Of a stretch of 64,000 nucleotides of DNA, positions 11,550 to 30,500 are shown in pieces. The stretch's first letter is position 1. Every line of letters starts with the position of its first letter. The position numbers were made by a program, and so were the translations under genes. Source of the stretch: Paragordius varius (lineage: Eukaryota > Nematomorpha). A model generated the notes under the pieces. That model was not told where the DNA came from and did not search any database. It worked only from the letters and a program-made list of their open reading frames with translations. The stretch covers positions 3,410,001-3,474,000 of the forward strand of contig OZ176053.1 of the NCBI GenBank assembly GCA_964247055.1, given 5' to 3'.

Positions 11550-13730
11550 TTAAATGTGTTCCCTTTTAAGTTTTAACAAGGCTTTCATTTGCCGTGCTAA
11601 TTTATCTCTAGCCGTCTGTATGCCAGATAATGGAATGAGTTTTTGAAGTTGATTGGATATTTTATGGGAGGTTGTGCCTTCATAAAGCTTAGGGCGTTCG
11701 AATGTATCACTAACTTGTTTGATAGTTTTACTGTATTTTTCACAATAATCATCCCAACCTACGAAATCACACATAATAATACCGATTCAATTTAGTATTA
11801 ACGCTTAAATTTTGTTAAAATGTAAATAACCAAGTGAGAATTCATTTTTATTTTTGGACATTTTTTCTGTTCTACTATTCAATTTTATCATTATTAAAAA
11901 ATTATTATCCAAAAATTCAAATGTTATAAGCAAAGTTTCATTTTAAGCGCGCTGGTTCAATAAATTTAATGCAAGTTTAAGCGTAAATATACATATAAAA
12001 ATGATTAAAATTTCCTAATCATTTAGAAAATGCAGTTAATATTTAAAATACCATTGGCATTAAGGTAGGCTATTTGAAAGGGGCCCAGAAAAGCCCAACG
12101 CAAACACAATCCATCAGACATAACTTTATCCACATCTTTAACCGTTAAAATGTCATTCTATCCATTTAGTTAAATAAATTTTAGAAAATATTTTGTCCAA
12201 TAAATATAATAGGGTATGGAGGATTATTACAACCAATTCGTTTTAAGATGTAGTTAAAAAATGGTAAAATATATGTTAAAATAATAATTAAAAAATTATT
12301 TTGGGGATGGCTATTCTTAACATTTCTTTATTTTTATATAATTTGTGGGATTACATTTATAGCGATACTAATTAAATTTTATTTTTTATCATCATGAAAT
12401 ATGTCGGCAATTAATTTAAGCGATTTCACAAAAAAAATAAAAATATTTGGTAGCTATAAGGTTAGAATACATATTAATTTTATTGTTAGAAGAGGTATTT
12501 TTTTATGCGCCACACAAAACATAAAATGCATATTATTAATTTAGGTTAATTTCATCAGTATATTGGAAAAAATTCTCATTAAATTTGTTCTGAAGTAAAA
12601 TTCACTTAAAAGGGAGTAAGTGTAGCTAATTATCAAACAAAAATTTAAAATCACAAATTATTGTAGTAATTAATTACATTGACCAAATTGTAACATTCAT
12701 TAAGGATGGCATATTGAAGTCGATTAACAATGAAACCGGGTATTTCTTTGTGCAAAACTATAGGTTCCTTTCCACATTGGCCTATAACATTTTTCATTGT
12801 GCCTACTACATCGGAGTCAGTCCATGGTGCTGGAACTATTTCCACGATAGGTACCACATTGATTGGATTAACCTATAATTACAATTGCTCTAAAACAAAA
12901 TATTGCTTTTTCATAAGAAAAATATATTTTAAATTGATCTAGAAAAATGGGCGCCCAAAATAATTATATAAAACAAATTTTCAAGGGCAAATTTAATATA
13001 AAAAAAGTTCTTTATATTTACATCATTTCTTTTAAACAACATATTTAAACGGATATTGACTAAAAGTTTGAAATTCTAAACTCCCAAAAAATCGATTTGG
13101 AAAATTAGAATTCATTTATTCTCTTTTCTAATATTTTTAAAAAGATGATACAAATAAATTTTTTTCTTGTATAAATTTATATATTTATTTTTAAAATTTC
13201 CAATGTATATTATTATAAAAAGAAATTGTTAAAAAATAAATATAGTTTGCTCTGTTATTACTGGATGACAAACTATCATTCGATTTTTATGCTTGAGATT
13301 TTGCGACAAAAGCGAAGGAAGCAATGTACTAGTAGATGAAGATAATATTTGATGAGATTGCATAATGGGATCCACCAATTCGTAAACACTGCGTTTAATT
13401 TCCAAACGTTCAGGTACACATTCCTAATATGATTACCAACAAAACAAAACTTGAATAATAAAAGCCCCTTGAATATGGACCTTGATATCAGTTTGTGGTA
13501 TTATGCGGCTCATTATTTCATCAACCTGAATATTGTCGTGAATTTTAGAAGCCTCTATCAAATCATGTTTAACATTTTCTATGCATTTGTTAATTTGTTC
13601 GGGTAAAGCATCATAAATGTGCACTATATATCCATTTAATGCGTACATTTCGGCATAAGATTTGCCAATTATACCACTAAAATTAGAGTACTTTATACCT
13701 CCCTATTATTGCAACTATTTTATTAGTCAT
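11550..13730 (-). CDS. CRYL1: Lambda-crystallin homolog / L-gulonate 3-dehydrogenase
   Basis: This is an NAD-dependent 3-hydroxyacyl-CoA-dehydrogenase-fold enzyme; the family oxidises L-gulonate to 3-dehydro-L-gulonate in the cytosol. Six exons on the minus strand give 309 residues: 13730-13699, 13676-13451, 13423-13262, 12872-12678, 12157-12052 and 11758-11550. The Rossmann motif G10-S-G12-I-I-G15 lies at the N-terminus. SSSTST and VCHPVNP carry the conserved catalytic Ser and His region, and EIPGFIVNRLQYAILNE is typical of the second domain. Human CRYL1 is about 319 residues, so this copy is complete. Introns 1 and 2 are only 22 and 27 nt; intron 1 splits the Rossmann glycine loop, so it must be removed for a working enzyme. 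The start is fixed by family alignment. The gene is head to head with RPB3. Confidence 0.92.
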
Positions 13731-13791
13731 TCTGACCTTTGCTTAAACTCAATGCGTAAAATTCATGGATTCATAACATCAGAGGTAAAAC
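13731..13791. promoter_or_regulatory. Putative bidirectional promoter, CRYL1-like / RPB3
   Basis: Only 61 bp separate the two start codons, which lie on opposite strands. Both 5' UTRs and the core promoters must fit here or overlap the first exons. I see no TATA box. Confidence 0.6.
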
Positions 13792-18118
<4,327 letters not shown>

Positions 18119-18552
18119 TTTACATATATGAAAAAATCGCCATTTTTTCATTTGTATATATTTTTTTTAAATATTATAAAAAATAAAATGATACTATTTA
18201 ATTTTATTTTAATTAATTTTTATTAACTTAATCGATAGTAATTGGATTAGTTGACTTCCCTCTGATCCTGTTAAGAATCAAATACAATTATTTTTTTAAC
18301 AATAATTCATTTAATTAGCATAAAAAATTTTATGAATCTAAATTAAAAAATTAAATAGGTGTCGTTGATAACAATATCATGGCATAAAATTATTTTACCA
18401 TTTAATTTTTTAGCTGAAAAATATAAAATTACACGGATACTTAGTTAAATATGTAGAAGAGATGTTACCTGATGTTCAAAAAAATTATCTTGAGTAAAAT
18501 TAAATTTAATAATTACAAAAATTTATTATGCAGTATATATAAAGCCGTAAAA
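18119..18552. other. Convergent intergenic spacer RPB3 / IARS1
   Basis: This 434-bp AT-rich spacer lies between two stop codons. It presumably holds the 3' UTRs of both genes. No other feature was seen. Confidence 0.6.
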
Positions 18553-21500
18553 CTATATTGCGGCAGCATAATCTAATGTTAATTGAAAATGCTTGGGATC
18601 CACACTCAAATCACAAAATTTGTCCAAAATGTCAACATTTTCATCCCTTAAACGATCCAAACAAATTTTTTTCGGATCCATTTGACTAATGACTCCAATC
18701 TAAAATGATGTACATATAAAAATATTGTTTTTATACCTTAAATCCACCCTGGAACATTTCAAATTCACGTTAAAATAATTTGTATGCTTTTTAATATAAA
18801 AAACTACCTATTTTATATTTTTAAAAAATGAAATTTTTTTACAGTATGCATTTTAATAGTTGATTATTTCACACTATAATTGGGCGATTCGCAACACAGT
18901 AGTGTATGTAAAAAAGAAAAGAAAAAATTGTTTATTCAAATTTTGTTGTTTTTCCATACACTACTATGTTGCATTTTGACCAACTATAGTGTGAAATAAG
19001 CAACCATTTAAATGCATACTATACTGTAATTTACAAAGTTCAAGGGTAAAATTTGAGGTCTTAAGTTATTTTTTATTACAAATGAAATACTATAAAATAC
19101 TCACTATATTTTTTAATTTTGAATCATCTTTCATGATTTCATGCGTAAGAGTTGGGTAACCTTTAGGATTTTCCCTTAGTAGCGTATACTTGGTAGGTCC
19201 ATTTGATTGTTTATCATTGTTATTCATTTCAATATTTATATATTTGCAAAATGGCCTCGATTCATTGAGTAATTGTTCAAATTTATACGCATCTTTTGTC
19301 TTATCAATAATTTGATTATTTATTGGTTTATTGCCTAAAACAATAAAAGTTCCAATTTTGCGCTCGGTATCACTATTAAATACGCATAAATCTCGAATCA
19401 TTTCATCGGTTATAAAAGTCCAAGGTATTATCGCTTGATATTTATCAACTGCTTGAGTTAGCGTTGGATGTGTACCACACAAAGCTTGATAGGCTTTGGA
19501 ATTGGTTAGATCAGATTGTATAGAAATGGGATTTAGTTTAGCCGTAATTTTATCATAAACGAATGAGGAATGTATAACGAGATAAATATCTAACTTAAGT
19601 CCCCAAGTTTCCGTCAAAGTTCGAATCTAAAAAATAATTATGGTTCGGAATTAAAGAAAAAAAGTGTTATTTCTAGGAGATATTGAGATATCATAGGGTT
19701 GTCATAAATTTAAACAAAAATAACACTTAAACTATAAAGTATGAGAGGCATTTCATCATTCATTATCACATACTAATATTGTGATATTTAAGTGTTTTAC
19801 TTATTTATTTCATATGAATACCAATTTTGTGGAATATTTAATAAGTTATCAAAAAATAGAAATCAATTGAACAAATAATGTATTAAAGAATAAACTTACA
19901 TTATTATCCAATTTCATTTTGTCAGTCAATGTATTTGTACCAAGAATAACAGCCAATAAACTTTTTTCTAAAATGGTATTCGCAGAGATTTTAGATGAGT
20001 CCTTTGGTTGCATGTAGATCAGGTTAAAAAATTGAGTGGTAGGCATTTCCATATCATGATTTGAAAAGCCATTTACCAAGGTTTCCTTAGATATAACCTG
20101 TTTTAAAATTCAATAAGTTTGATTTGATTGTGGAAAATTGAATGTATTATAAGATCAATATGTATATACTTTTGTATCAATATTTTTGTTTTTATATTCC
20201 TGTGTCCCATATAGTTCAATCTGTATTTTGGCTTTTTTGATCTATACGCATATGAAAAAAAATCAAATTTTAAAAAGGGAGATTAAACAATGTAAAATAT
20301 GCTCCCCTACCTCAGAAACCTCCGATATAATTAAATGATTTGTTGTGTCACTACTTTTCATTGCATTGAGCGAAATAAAGGGCCTTTTAACCACATCTTC
20401 AATATAGAGTATCCACTTTTTTGATGGATCATGGTCACTCAACATTTCGTTAAAACGAATATTTGGATCATCTTGTAATACCTTGTAACAAACGGTTATT
20501 TCGTCGAGCGGAAGTAAGTTTGCACGTTTTCGCAATTTTTGAATGCGATTGATAAGTTCCCTTTATATAATAATATACCATTTACTATTCAAAATCACCC
20601 TAAAAATGAATTATGTGTTTTTGGGCGCCAACATCATTAATATGAAATATATCTTTATGGTATAGTTGATTATATTTTCAATATTATTTTAATTTTAAAC
20701 AAAATTTCATTTTTTTATAAAATATAGGTAATTTTAAATCTTAAAAACACTTAATTATCTTAGGGTGGATTAAATGGTTCAAGGATGAATTTAAAGTGTA
20801 AATGGTATATCTTACTCTTATGAGAATATAAAAATAAGAGCCAAATCGTAAAAATATTTACTTATTATATTAAAATAATTAGTACTATGATATACCTAAT
20901 ATATTATCATAATATATTTATAAGGAAAATAAAATATTGTTGACATTCCTATCAATAAATATATGCTATTAAAGTTTTTGCCGATCAAAAGCGTTTTCCC
21001 AAAAAATTTCTTTTTATTTATCCTAACATCTTTTTAGAAAATTTACATAGCAATCCAAATTCATAAAAATTAATGGGAAAATATTCTTTAAGGCAGGTAA
21101 AAAGTGGTATAATAAATGAAAGCTTTTCATTTATTATTTCATTCATATTTTTTAAATACTAAAAACTTAAAACAAAGTTCCGACCTGGCATAACCTTCCT
21201 GTAACATATCTTGATCGGGTGAAATATCAAGCAAAACTAAAACGTCACCCAAACTGGCAGCCTCGTAATTTTGAACCGGTTCCGCGGATTCATCAAATCC
21301 ATTCACAACTATATTATTTTGCCCTAAAGTGTTTTTCTTATCCCCATTTGATGGGCTACTTTTTTTGTCATCAAATGTATAAAGGATTCGTATTTCATCG
21401 ATTAATACAGGACAGCCGGGTATAACTTCAAAGGAACCATCCTTTTGTAATTGTGTTATTTGGCTATCACCTGAGATTATAAACATGAAAGATTTATTGA

Positions 21501-24500
21501 ATACTAGAAAATTAAAAATAGTTTGGGCAATATAAATTTATATAATTTATCCAAATTAAGAGGTACAACAAAATTAAATTTTAACTATTCATTAGAGTCC
21601 AAATTTTCGCTTTTACAGTTTTTTACACTTTTACAAGAGCAAAAATCGCATTTTCTCAATTGGGGCATAACATTATACTGGGCAAAAATTCAGAAATATA
21701 TTTCCTTATATAATTTTTTTGGTTAACATAATTTAAAGAATTAATTCTATAATAGTTCCAAAACAAAAAAATCTTATCTTTGTATCAAATCTAAATTTTC
21801 TCATATAATTAATAAAAAAAACCTGTCAAATTTTTTGAAACCCATTATAAAATATATTATACTCATTTCTTTGACCGCTTTTGCCAGTTGTTTGAATTGA
21901 GCCTTGTACTTGGCTCCAAGAGTTTTATGATCCGGTTCGGCCCGCATCTGAACGCCATAATCAGCCTTGGACATTGTCATAGTTATGCGTTTGATATTGA
22001 GTTCTTGCAATATATACGGTTCCAATACATTTATTTCATCCCGAAGAGCTGGATCATTGTATATTATAACGAGTTCATTCAATGGATACTAAAGTTGGGC
22101 GCATTTGATAAAAAACTAGCTAAAAACTTTTAATTTCAATACTATGCCATTTTTTTAAATTTATCATATGTATCTAAATGAATTCATAATGATATTATCG
22201 TGAAAATGATGGTTAGGTTACTTATATGATATAAAAATAAATGGTATATCATTAAAATTAAAGGACATAATGCAAAAATCAAATAACCTTTATAGGTAAT
22301 GTTTTACGATCTCTAATAAGTCTTCCCAATTCAATGACGGTTTGCATACATTCGACTGATCGTTCAATACTTTTATTGATCAATACTGAACTATTTTTTT
22401 ATAAATTATGGTAATTTATAAAGTTGAAACAACATATTAAATTATTTAAAAATTAAAACAAAAGCTAACTTAGATTTTGGCAGCATGAGATGATGTATAG
22501 ATAAAATATTTTGTTCTTTGGTACGTATAACTTTCTTCAAATTTTGATACATGTATTCCGTGATAAATGGGGTAAAAGGAGCCTATATCATAAAATTTTA
22601 ATATTAGTGTCCAGTAATATTTAAGAAGTTAGGCGTATCTTATGACTAATTCTAATTTGTTTAACTTTTTAACTTTGAAAAAGATTAAATAATAAATCTA
22701 AAATATTTAATTAAACTAGTTCATAGCTGAAACTATATCAATTAATTAAGTGTGTATATAAGAATAATTCTAAAGTTTAAACATGTAAAATTAGCATATT
22801 TTTTAGGCAAAAATTAAATAATTTTAATATATTTTGAGTAAAATTAACCATCATCCGACACAAACTAAAAATGACAGTAAATAGGGTATCAAGAGCAACT
22901 TTGCAATCAATTTCACCAAGCTCACCTTTGAGTCGTTTTCGATTGAAGCGAACATACCAATTGGTCAAATTATCAATGAACTTAAGGAGTTTAGGCACCA
23001 CAGTAAATAAGTGATATTCTATCAGCGCACATTAAAATATATATCTAATTAACATAAAAACTGATCATTTCGTTTAAAGATTTGTAAAAAGGTTTGAATG
23101 GTAAAATAAAAAGCCGCTTATGTATACTTTAATGGTCTTAACAGGTCAAATATTACTATTAATGCATATGTTCTACTAATAAAAAACCAATCAAACCAAT
23201 CGGTTTAATAATAGGGTAAATAATACAATAATTATTTTTTTAAATTTCACAATTTCCTGCAACATTAATCAAACGATGATACTATGGTAATTTTGATCAG
23301 TTTAGACAAATTTTTTGAGGAATTATCAAAAGCAGTCAAAAAGACGGTCAAAAGAATCGATTTTACATGAAAACTCTAATAGTAAATAAAAATCTAATAT
23401 ACCATTAATTCAAATTCACCCTAAAAATAAATTAAGTGTTTTCGGGCTAATATAACTCATCATTAATATGAATTATCGAAATGACATAGTTTATTATTTT
23501 TTCAATATTGTTTTAATTTTAAATAAAATTTTATGTTTGAAAAATATAAAAAAGTATAGCTAATTTATATTTAACAACACTTGATTTATTTTAGGGTGAA
23601 TTTGAATTGTTCGATGATGAATTTAAATAGTTTAAGGGTGAATTTGAACTGTAAATAGTATTTTTAATTTGGAGACGAAAAATATATGAATGAATATTAT
23701 ACTTTCCATTTCATCATAAAAAAATTGAATTAGGCTATTCGTGTATGATAGTATCCATAAATCCATTATGTTTGAGCTTATTTCATTGTGTGCGATACCC
23801 TCGTAAAATATGTATTCTTTGCCATTCGTCTAAACTCGCCAAAAAAAGCAAAACAAATCAATGATGAGATTAAAATACAATGAATAAACTCAAAAATATT
23901 CGTAACTAAATTTTGATTTACTAAGTAATATTATAATATAAACTTGTTGCCATAATTCAATATTTTGAACGAGAAAACGGTAAGCATTGTACCAGGGAAG
24001 AAAGGCTTCTTTTAACAAATCATAAACGTGCTCCTCCTTAAATTTCAAGAAATCTCCCCTGACCACGGGTGAATTTATTAAATATAATCTAAATAATAAA
24101 ATAAATTATTTTGCAAAAATATCATGTTTTTTTATAACCAACCAAATATAAAGAAATAATAGATTGTCATATTATAATGTGAAAAACCTTTTATTCGAAA
24201 TTAAAAATTGTAAATATTTTTTTAACTTATCAAAAAACCTATAAAAACCGCTTTTTGCTTTTAAACGTTAAGTTTTAAATTAATTATACCATCTATTATA
24301 ATCTTAATTTGATTATTTATATGCAAGACAATTTTTTAACAAACTTGGCAAAGATATAAATTAAATAAAAAAAATATATATTTTATCTACCGCATCATAG
24401 CCATTTTTTTTATAATTTTTATTTCAAAAAAATGAAAAATTTGAAAGGAGGAGAACAAATGATTCAACGCTTGCTTATAATTTCGCGGTAAAAAAATATT

Positions 24501-27500
24501 TCAAAAGGGGTGAATAATTCAAAGGACAAACCGTAATGCATCGGCACCATATTTATCAATAACGCACATTGGATCTGGATAATTCTTTTTGCGTTTACTC
24601 ATTTTTTGACCATCACTTTATAAATATATTATATATATAATTATTAAAACAATATTTAACAGCTTTATTTAAAAAACAGATATATTTGTTAAATATAATT
24701 TTTTGTATATATCGTTTTGGGGTATGAAATAAAGAATATAGATGTAAATTGGTAAAACACTCATTTTTTGCAATTTACATCAAATAACAAAAGTATATAG
24801 AAAATTAACATTATTTTTGGGTTGTGAAATAAATGTTAATTGATAATACATTTAATTATATATGTCACATTTAAATTTTTAGCTTATATAAAAAAATCAA
24901 GGAAAAAATCCTGTTTTCAAATATAAAAGGATTCATTTGTCATCTTTTTGTATTTTAATAATATTTTAATTTATATTTTGGTATAAGTAATAAATATTAC
25001 CCGGCGAGCACCAATCCATTACAAATCAAATTTTTGAAGGGGGCTTGGCCAAACAATAATGTTGATAGGACCAAAAGGGTGTAAAACCTAAAAAAATAAA
25101 TATGAATGAATTAAATTTCAGAATAATATATTAAAAATATATTAAATAAAATCAACACACTTCATGAAACCATTTCACTTTGCCTAGTTGACATACTTGG
25201 GTAGTTTTATATCCCAGAGCCTTAATTTTGTAAATAAACTACAGTTTAGCAAGTTATTTCAGTTATAATTTACAAACAATGTTCGCATATTAGATAAATA
25301 GCTTATATTTATTATAGTTTTGTGGTTAGAGTCCAAAATTGGGACAGTTCAGAAACACGAGAACGAGCTGATGTTAAAATCACAATATATCAAGTGTATC
25401 TGAAAATATAGCCTGAAAGCTTTATAAAATATTGTTTACATTTTACCATAATATATACATTTATTTGCCTGTTGCATCAACGATTGTAAAAAAATTGCGG
25501 CGATAAAGTTTGAAATGTGGAATTTTTTAAAATTTTACATTTTACTATAAAAGTTTTTTTAATGCCTTGCTAAAGAAAGCATATTTTAAAATTCCTTAAA
25601 ATTTTTTAAATATTCGAATTTTAAATCGCTTTATGGGATATAAAACTCCGACAAAAACTAATGAAAATAAATAAATTAAAAATAATTATAAAAAATGATA
25701 ATGAAAGTAAATTTCATTTAAATATTTTTATAAAACAGTTTTTAATAGTTTAAAACATAATTTTCCCAAAAATAAGATAAAAATCTCAATAAACTAAATA
25801 AGAATAATAATTTATGAAAATAATAAAAAAGCAAAAATTATGATAAAAAATATTAATTAAATATATAAAAATTCAAAAAACGTAAAGCAAAACCATCCAC
25901 GCGTCTGATCTATGCCCTCGGCAATAAAATCGGCCGGGAAATAATTGTCAACAAAGTATTCCGTGTCAAAAAAGAAGGGAAAGTGTTGTTGAGCATAAGG
26001 CATGCTACCTGATTCAAACCAACAATCAAACACATCTGTTACACGTTTAAGGGGTGGTCCTCCCCCGGACCTACTTGAAGCTATTTCAATGTCATCCACT
26101 CTGAAAAATTATACATAAAGAAATAAAGATATACTACTGTAAAAACTACTAAATATAGAAAAATAGATAAAACGTAAAGAATCAAAAGACGAATTATTTT
26201 TTAAAAAAGGACTACAATACTTTTTTATATCTTAATTTACGCCCTATACCTTAAACCCGCTGTAATGGCCCGCCTCATGATAAACATTTATAATATACAG
26301 CGCTTATATAGCATTTACGGTTCAAATTCACCTTTAAACAATTCAAACTTACCCTTAAATAGTTAAAATTCACTTTTGAACAATTATAATTCACCCTTAA
26401 ACAATTCAAATTCACCCTTGAACAATTCAATTTCACCCCTGAACAATCACCCCTGAACACAATGGTAATTTGAACTTCATGTGATCAAATTAAAAGGGAA
26501 AATACTTTAGGGATTATTTTCCATATCTTTATATTTTGCACGGTTTATTAATAAAATGCAAAGTGAAAATACCTACATTTAATAAAAAATTTCAAATTTT
26601 TTTTGATGTTCCAAGATTAAAACAATTATTAGTCATATATCATTTCTCAATATATTTATAATAAGGTATATAGTGTTAAAAAATAAATATTGGTGCACAT
26701 AAGCACGTCCCTCCGCAGCATTTACAAGATTATGGTTAACATGATCGCATAAGCCTATAACATCCGATGTCGTTATCTGTTGACATCCATAGTTAATTAA
26801 ATCCTTTAATGATACATTACTTTCCTAATTAATTGAGGAGCAGATATAAGATTTCATCTTGGAAAACGCGTTTTCAATTGGGTTGAGCATGTAACTGTAT
26901 GGAGCCAAAAATGAAATATTGTGGTGGTATCCCTCAATTATATGGTTTAAACTTTCTTTTTTGTGAATCTTGCATTATCCATTATAAAATGATTTCCTTC
27001 CAAATTCGAAGAGGAGAAATATTCACATGATTCTTTGAAAAAAATTAGAAAATTTCTCTCCATTTACATTCCTCTCACATACGAAAACACGATTCCTGGG
27101 ACCCCATAGCTATGATAAGGGTATTTTCTTCCATTTATGTTAGAAAGCTTAACAATGACCCTTGTACCACGTTTTCCAAAATTTTGCCTGAGGTCGATGT
27201 GGAAACCACACTCATCGATGAAAACCACTTTTGTTGTATCACAACCAAACGTTTCATTAAACCAAATGGCATATTCATTTCTTTTTCATATTGTATGTGG
27301 ATCATTTATTTTATTAATCTGGTAAGTTTTTTTCAATGTTTTAGCTAGTTGTTGGAAAATATTTTAAATGCTACTGGAAGAAATGCGAAAATCGCATTCC
27401 TGTTCTAAAAATAATTTAAGCGATTTTAGAGTGATTAAAGGGTTTTCGCCAATTATTTCTTCGACTATGGTTATAATGCGATTAGAAATCTTTTCATATC

Positions 27501-30500
27501 TCTTTCCACCTTGCAATTTATACTTAATATTTTTTTTGTACTTGATAACAAATGATTTGGCGGTATTATAATTGATATCCAGCGATTTAGCCACCATTTT
27601 TATCGAATTCATTTCCATAATTGTTGATTTTATTAGGCGTTTCTTATCATGTTTATTTGTTTCGAAAAATTCTTTTTAACATCTATGTTAAAATAAAAAT
27701 ACCATATAGCTGAGAGGGATACCACTACAATATTTCATTTTTGGCTCCATACAGTTACATGCTCAACCCAATTGAAAACGCGTTTTCCAAAATAAAATCT
27801 TATGTCTGCTCCGCAATTAGTAATGAAAGCAATGCATCATTAAAGGATTTATTTAACTATGGATGCCAACAGATAACAACATCGGATGTTAAAGGCTTTT
27901 GCGATTATGTTAACCATAATCTTGTAAATGCTGCGGAGGGACGTGCTTATGCGCACCAATAATTATTTTTTTAACTATATACTTTATAAATATATAAATA
28001 AATGATTTATGACTAATACTTGTTTTAATGTTTGTAGTGTAATCTTGGAACATTAAAAAACGAAAAAAATATGAAAATGTCTATTAAATGTATGTTTGCA
28101 TTTTATTAAAAAACCATGCTAAAATATAAAGATATGGCAAAACAAAGTATTTTCGCTTTTAATTTGAGGCTATGAAGCTCGAAATGGCATTTGCTTCAGG
28201 GGTGAATTTGAATTGTTTTTAATTATATATATTGATTAGTTTATGCTGATCATAATGCACTTTTCCAATTTTTAAATAGGACGCTATTTTTAAGTATCAA
28301 CCGTCAAAGGTTAGGAACATTTTCCCACAATTTACAATTTGGCGGTAGCATGAAACCCTTATAATGAATGAATCATAAATAAAAATTACAATTAATCATC
28401 AATTTAGTTTACAGGGGGAACAAAACATATACAAAAACTATGGATTCCATAATCCGCATGTAGAAATGTCATGAACTGTTATGAAAATTTTTTCAAGTAC
28501 AAAAATATTTTATACGCTTCTCTATGGATATCCTTAAACGTTTTCCCCGTCAACGATTCAAGTTCAGCAATGGAACCAACACAAACCGTTTCCTGGCCGT
28601 CGGGAGAAATCCAAAGAGGTATGGGTGTTCCCCAATAACGATTTCTACTGATGGCCCAGTCTCTGGCCTCTTTCAACCAATTGGCAAAGCGTTTATCCTT
28701 AACGAATGATGGTACCCTGTAAAATAAGATAATATTCCAATTTCTCTTATTACACCAATAAAACTTAAATATGATTGGAATATTAAATATAATTCACTAC
28801 TCCAATTAATATGAATTCATATATTGAAACATGTCAATAAAGTTTTGCAATCGATGTTAGTTAATGCAAACGGATTACATGAAGAATTCTTTCAAATCTA
28901 ATAACTATGAGTAGCTTAACAAACAAATGTTTGCGAATGATGTAAATTTTGAAGTACAAATCTAAATAACTCTTTACTCTACTCAAAAAAATTAATTTTT
29001 TTAGAGTTACTTTCAATTTACCATTTCAAAATTCTACTAAAAAGAAAAACGAACGACATAATTGTACTAAATACATAAATAAAATTCTTTTACACAACAA
29101 AATTAGAGTGAATAAAGCGAAAATTACCAATAAGTGGTATCATTGTTGGCAAGTAAAAGCGACTTAAATAATTCAACACGAACAAACCACGAAGGAACAG
29201 CGCGGTATATAAGGGGAGTTTCTGACCTCCAACAAAATGGATAGTTATGGTTAAGCGTTGCTTGATGGAATAACCTGCCTCTGTCTTTCAAATCTTTTAT
29301 AATGAGTTTATCAGCGTCCTAACAAACACGTAAGTTATATTTATATGGGTTAATTTTAAGAAAATTTAATCTTTTAAAATAAAAATACAAACAAATGAAA
29401 ACATAACATCGCTTAAATGCATATTTTGATACAATTTTATAAATTTATATTTATATTAAAAAAGGGTACCTTAACATACATCCCTAGATAGGGGGTAACA
29501 GGGGCTGTAAACCTACCGCTATCATCGACGGGACATACAATATCCTCATCATCCTTAAGAACTAAACCATGTTCCACGGCTATTCTATAATCATCCTATT
29601 GTATAATATATATTCTATTATTAGAAAATGCTGAATACTTTGTTAAGTGTTGAAATTTGATTTAAAGCACTCTGTTAAGTTTTGAAAAATTCGTTTTAAA
29701 GGACTCTTAATAAATGATTAATTGTAAAAAATTATCTGGATTTCATCTTGTCAATTTGTTTTTTTATTTTATTAATTTCACATGGTTAAAAATTAAATTA
29801 ATTATTCACTTTTGTTAGTTTGAAAAATTCGATTTAAAGCACTCTGTTAAGTTTTTAAAAATTCGGTTTAAAGGACTCTTAATAAATGATTGATAAATGT
29901 AAAAAATATGTTTTTTGAAAAATATTGTCATTTGTTTTTATTTTATTAATTTCACATGGTTTAAAATTATTTATTTAATTATTCAAATCTGTCTCTCCTA
30001 AAAAATGATAAATAAATTCGCAAAAGTTCATATTTTTTGGAGAATATATCATCCACTTACTTCGCCAAAATAAGGGGCTTGTTGAACAATACAGGTCCCG
30101 GCATCTTCTGAAACATAAGTGTCCGTAAGAATTTGGAAAAAGTTTCGTTTCTTTAGCTTTTAAATATCAAATCGTAATTAATTAAAGTAACATTTTCAAT
30201 TTAAATAATATAAAATAAATATAATGCAAAGAATTAAATAAATTAATATTATTTATTCCTTTACCCCCCAAAAAAAGATATAAATTTATATCATGTTATA
30301 CATTTAAATCCGAGGTTGTAACATGTAGTTTCAATGTTAACTTTTTTATATTTAGTTAATAAACATATTTAAAATAGACAGTTAAGCTTGTAAAATTTAT
30401 GAAAAACGGGCATTACCCTTGTTAAAATTATTATATTATTGTAGTTACCTTATCAACATAAAAGGGAAATAATGGTTCATAAAATTTTCCCTTCAGAGTC

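Larger units (their letters stand above)
26318..28222. mobile_element. Rearranged Tc1/mariner-type (DDE_3) element in IARS1 intron 11
   Basis: The left end is an array of 21-bp units (AGGGTGAATTTGAATTGTTC on the minus strand, about 26320-26460). The right end keeps one unit (CAGGGGTGAATTTGAATTG, about 28196-28216). The left and right arms (about 26400-26940 and 27700-28200) are inverted copies of each other: both encode the C-terminal part of the transposase and its 3' flank. The N-terminal part is present only once. This looks like two copies joined head to head, or an internal inverted duplication. Confidence 0.65.
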
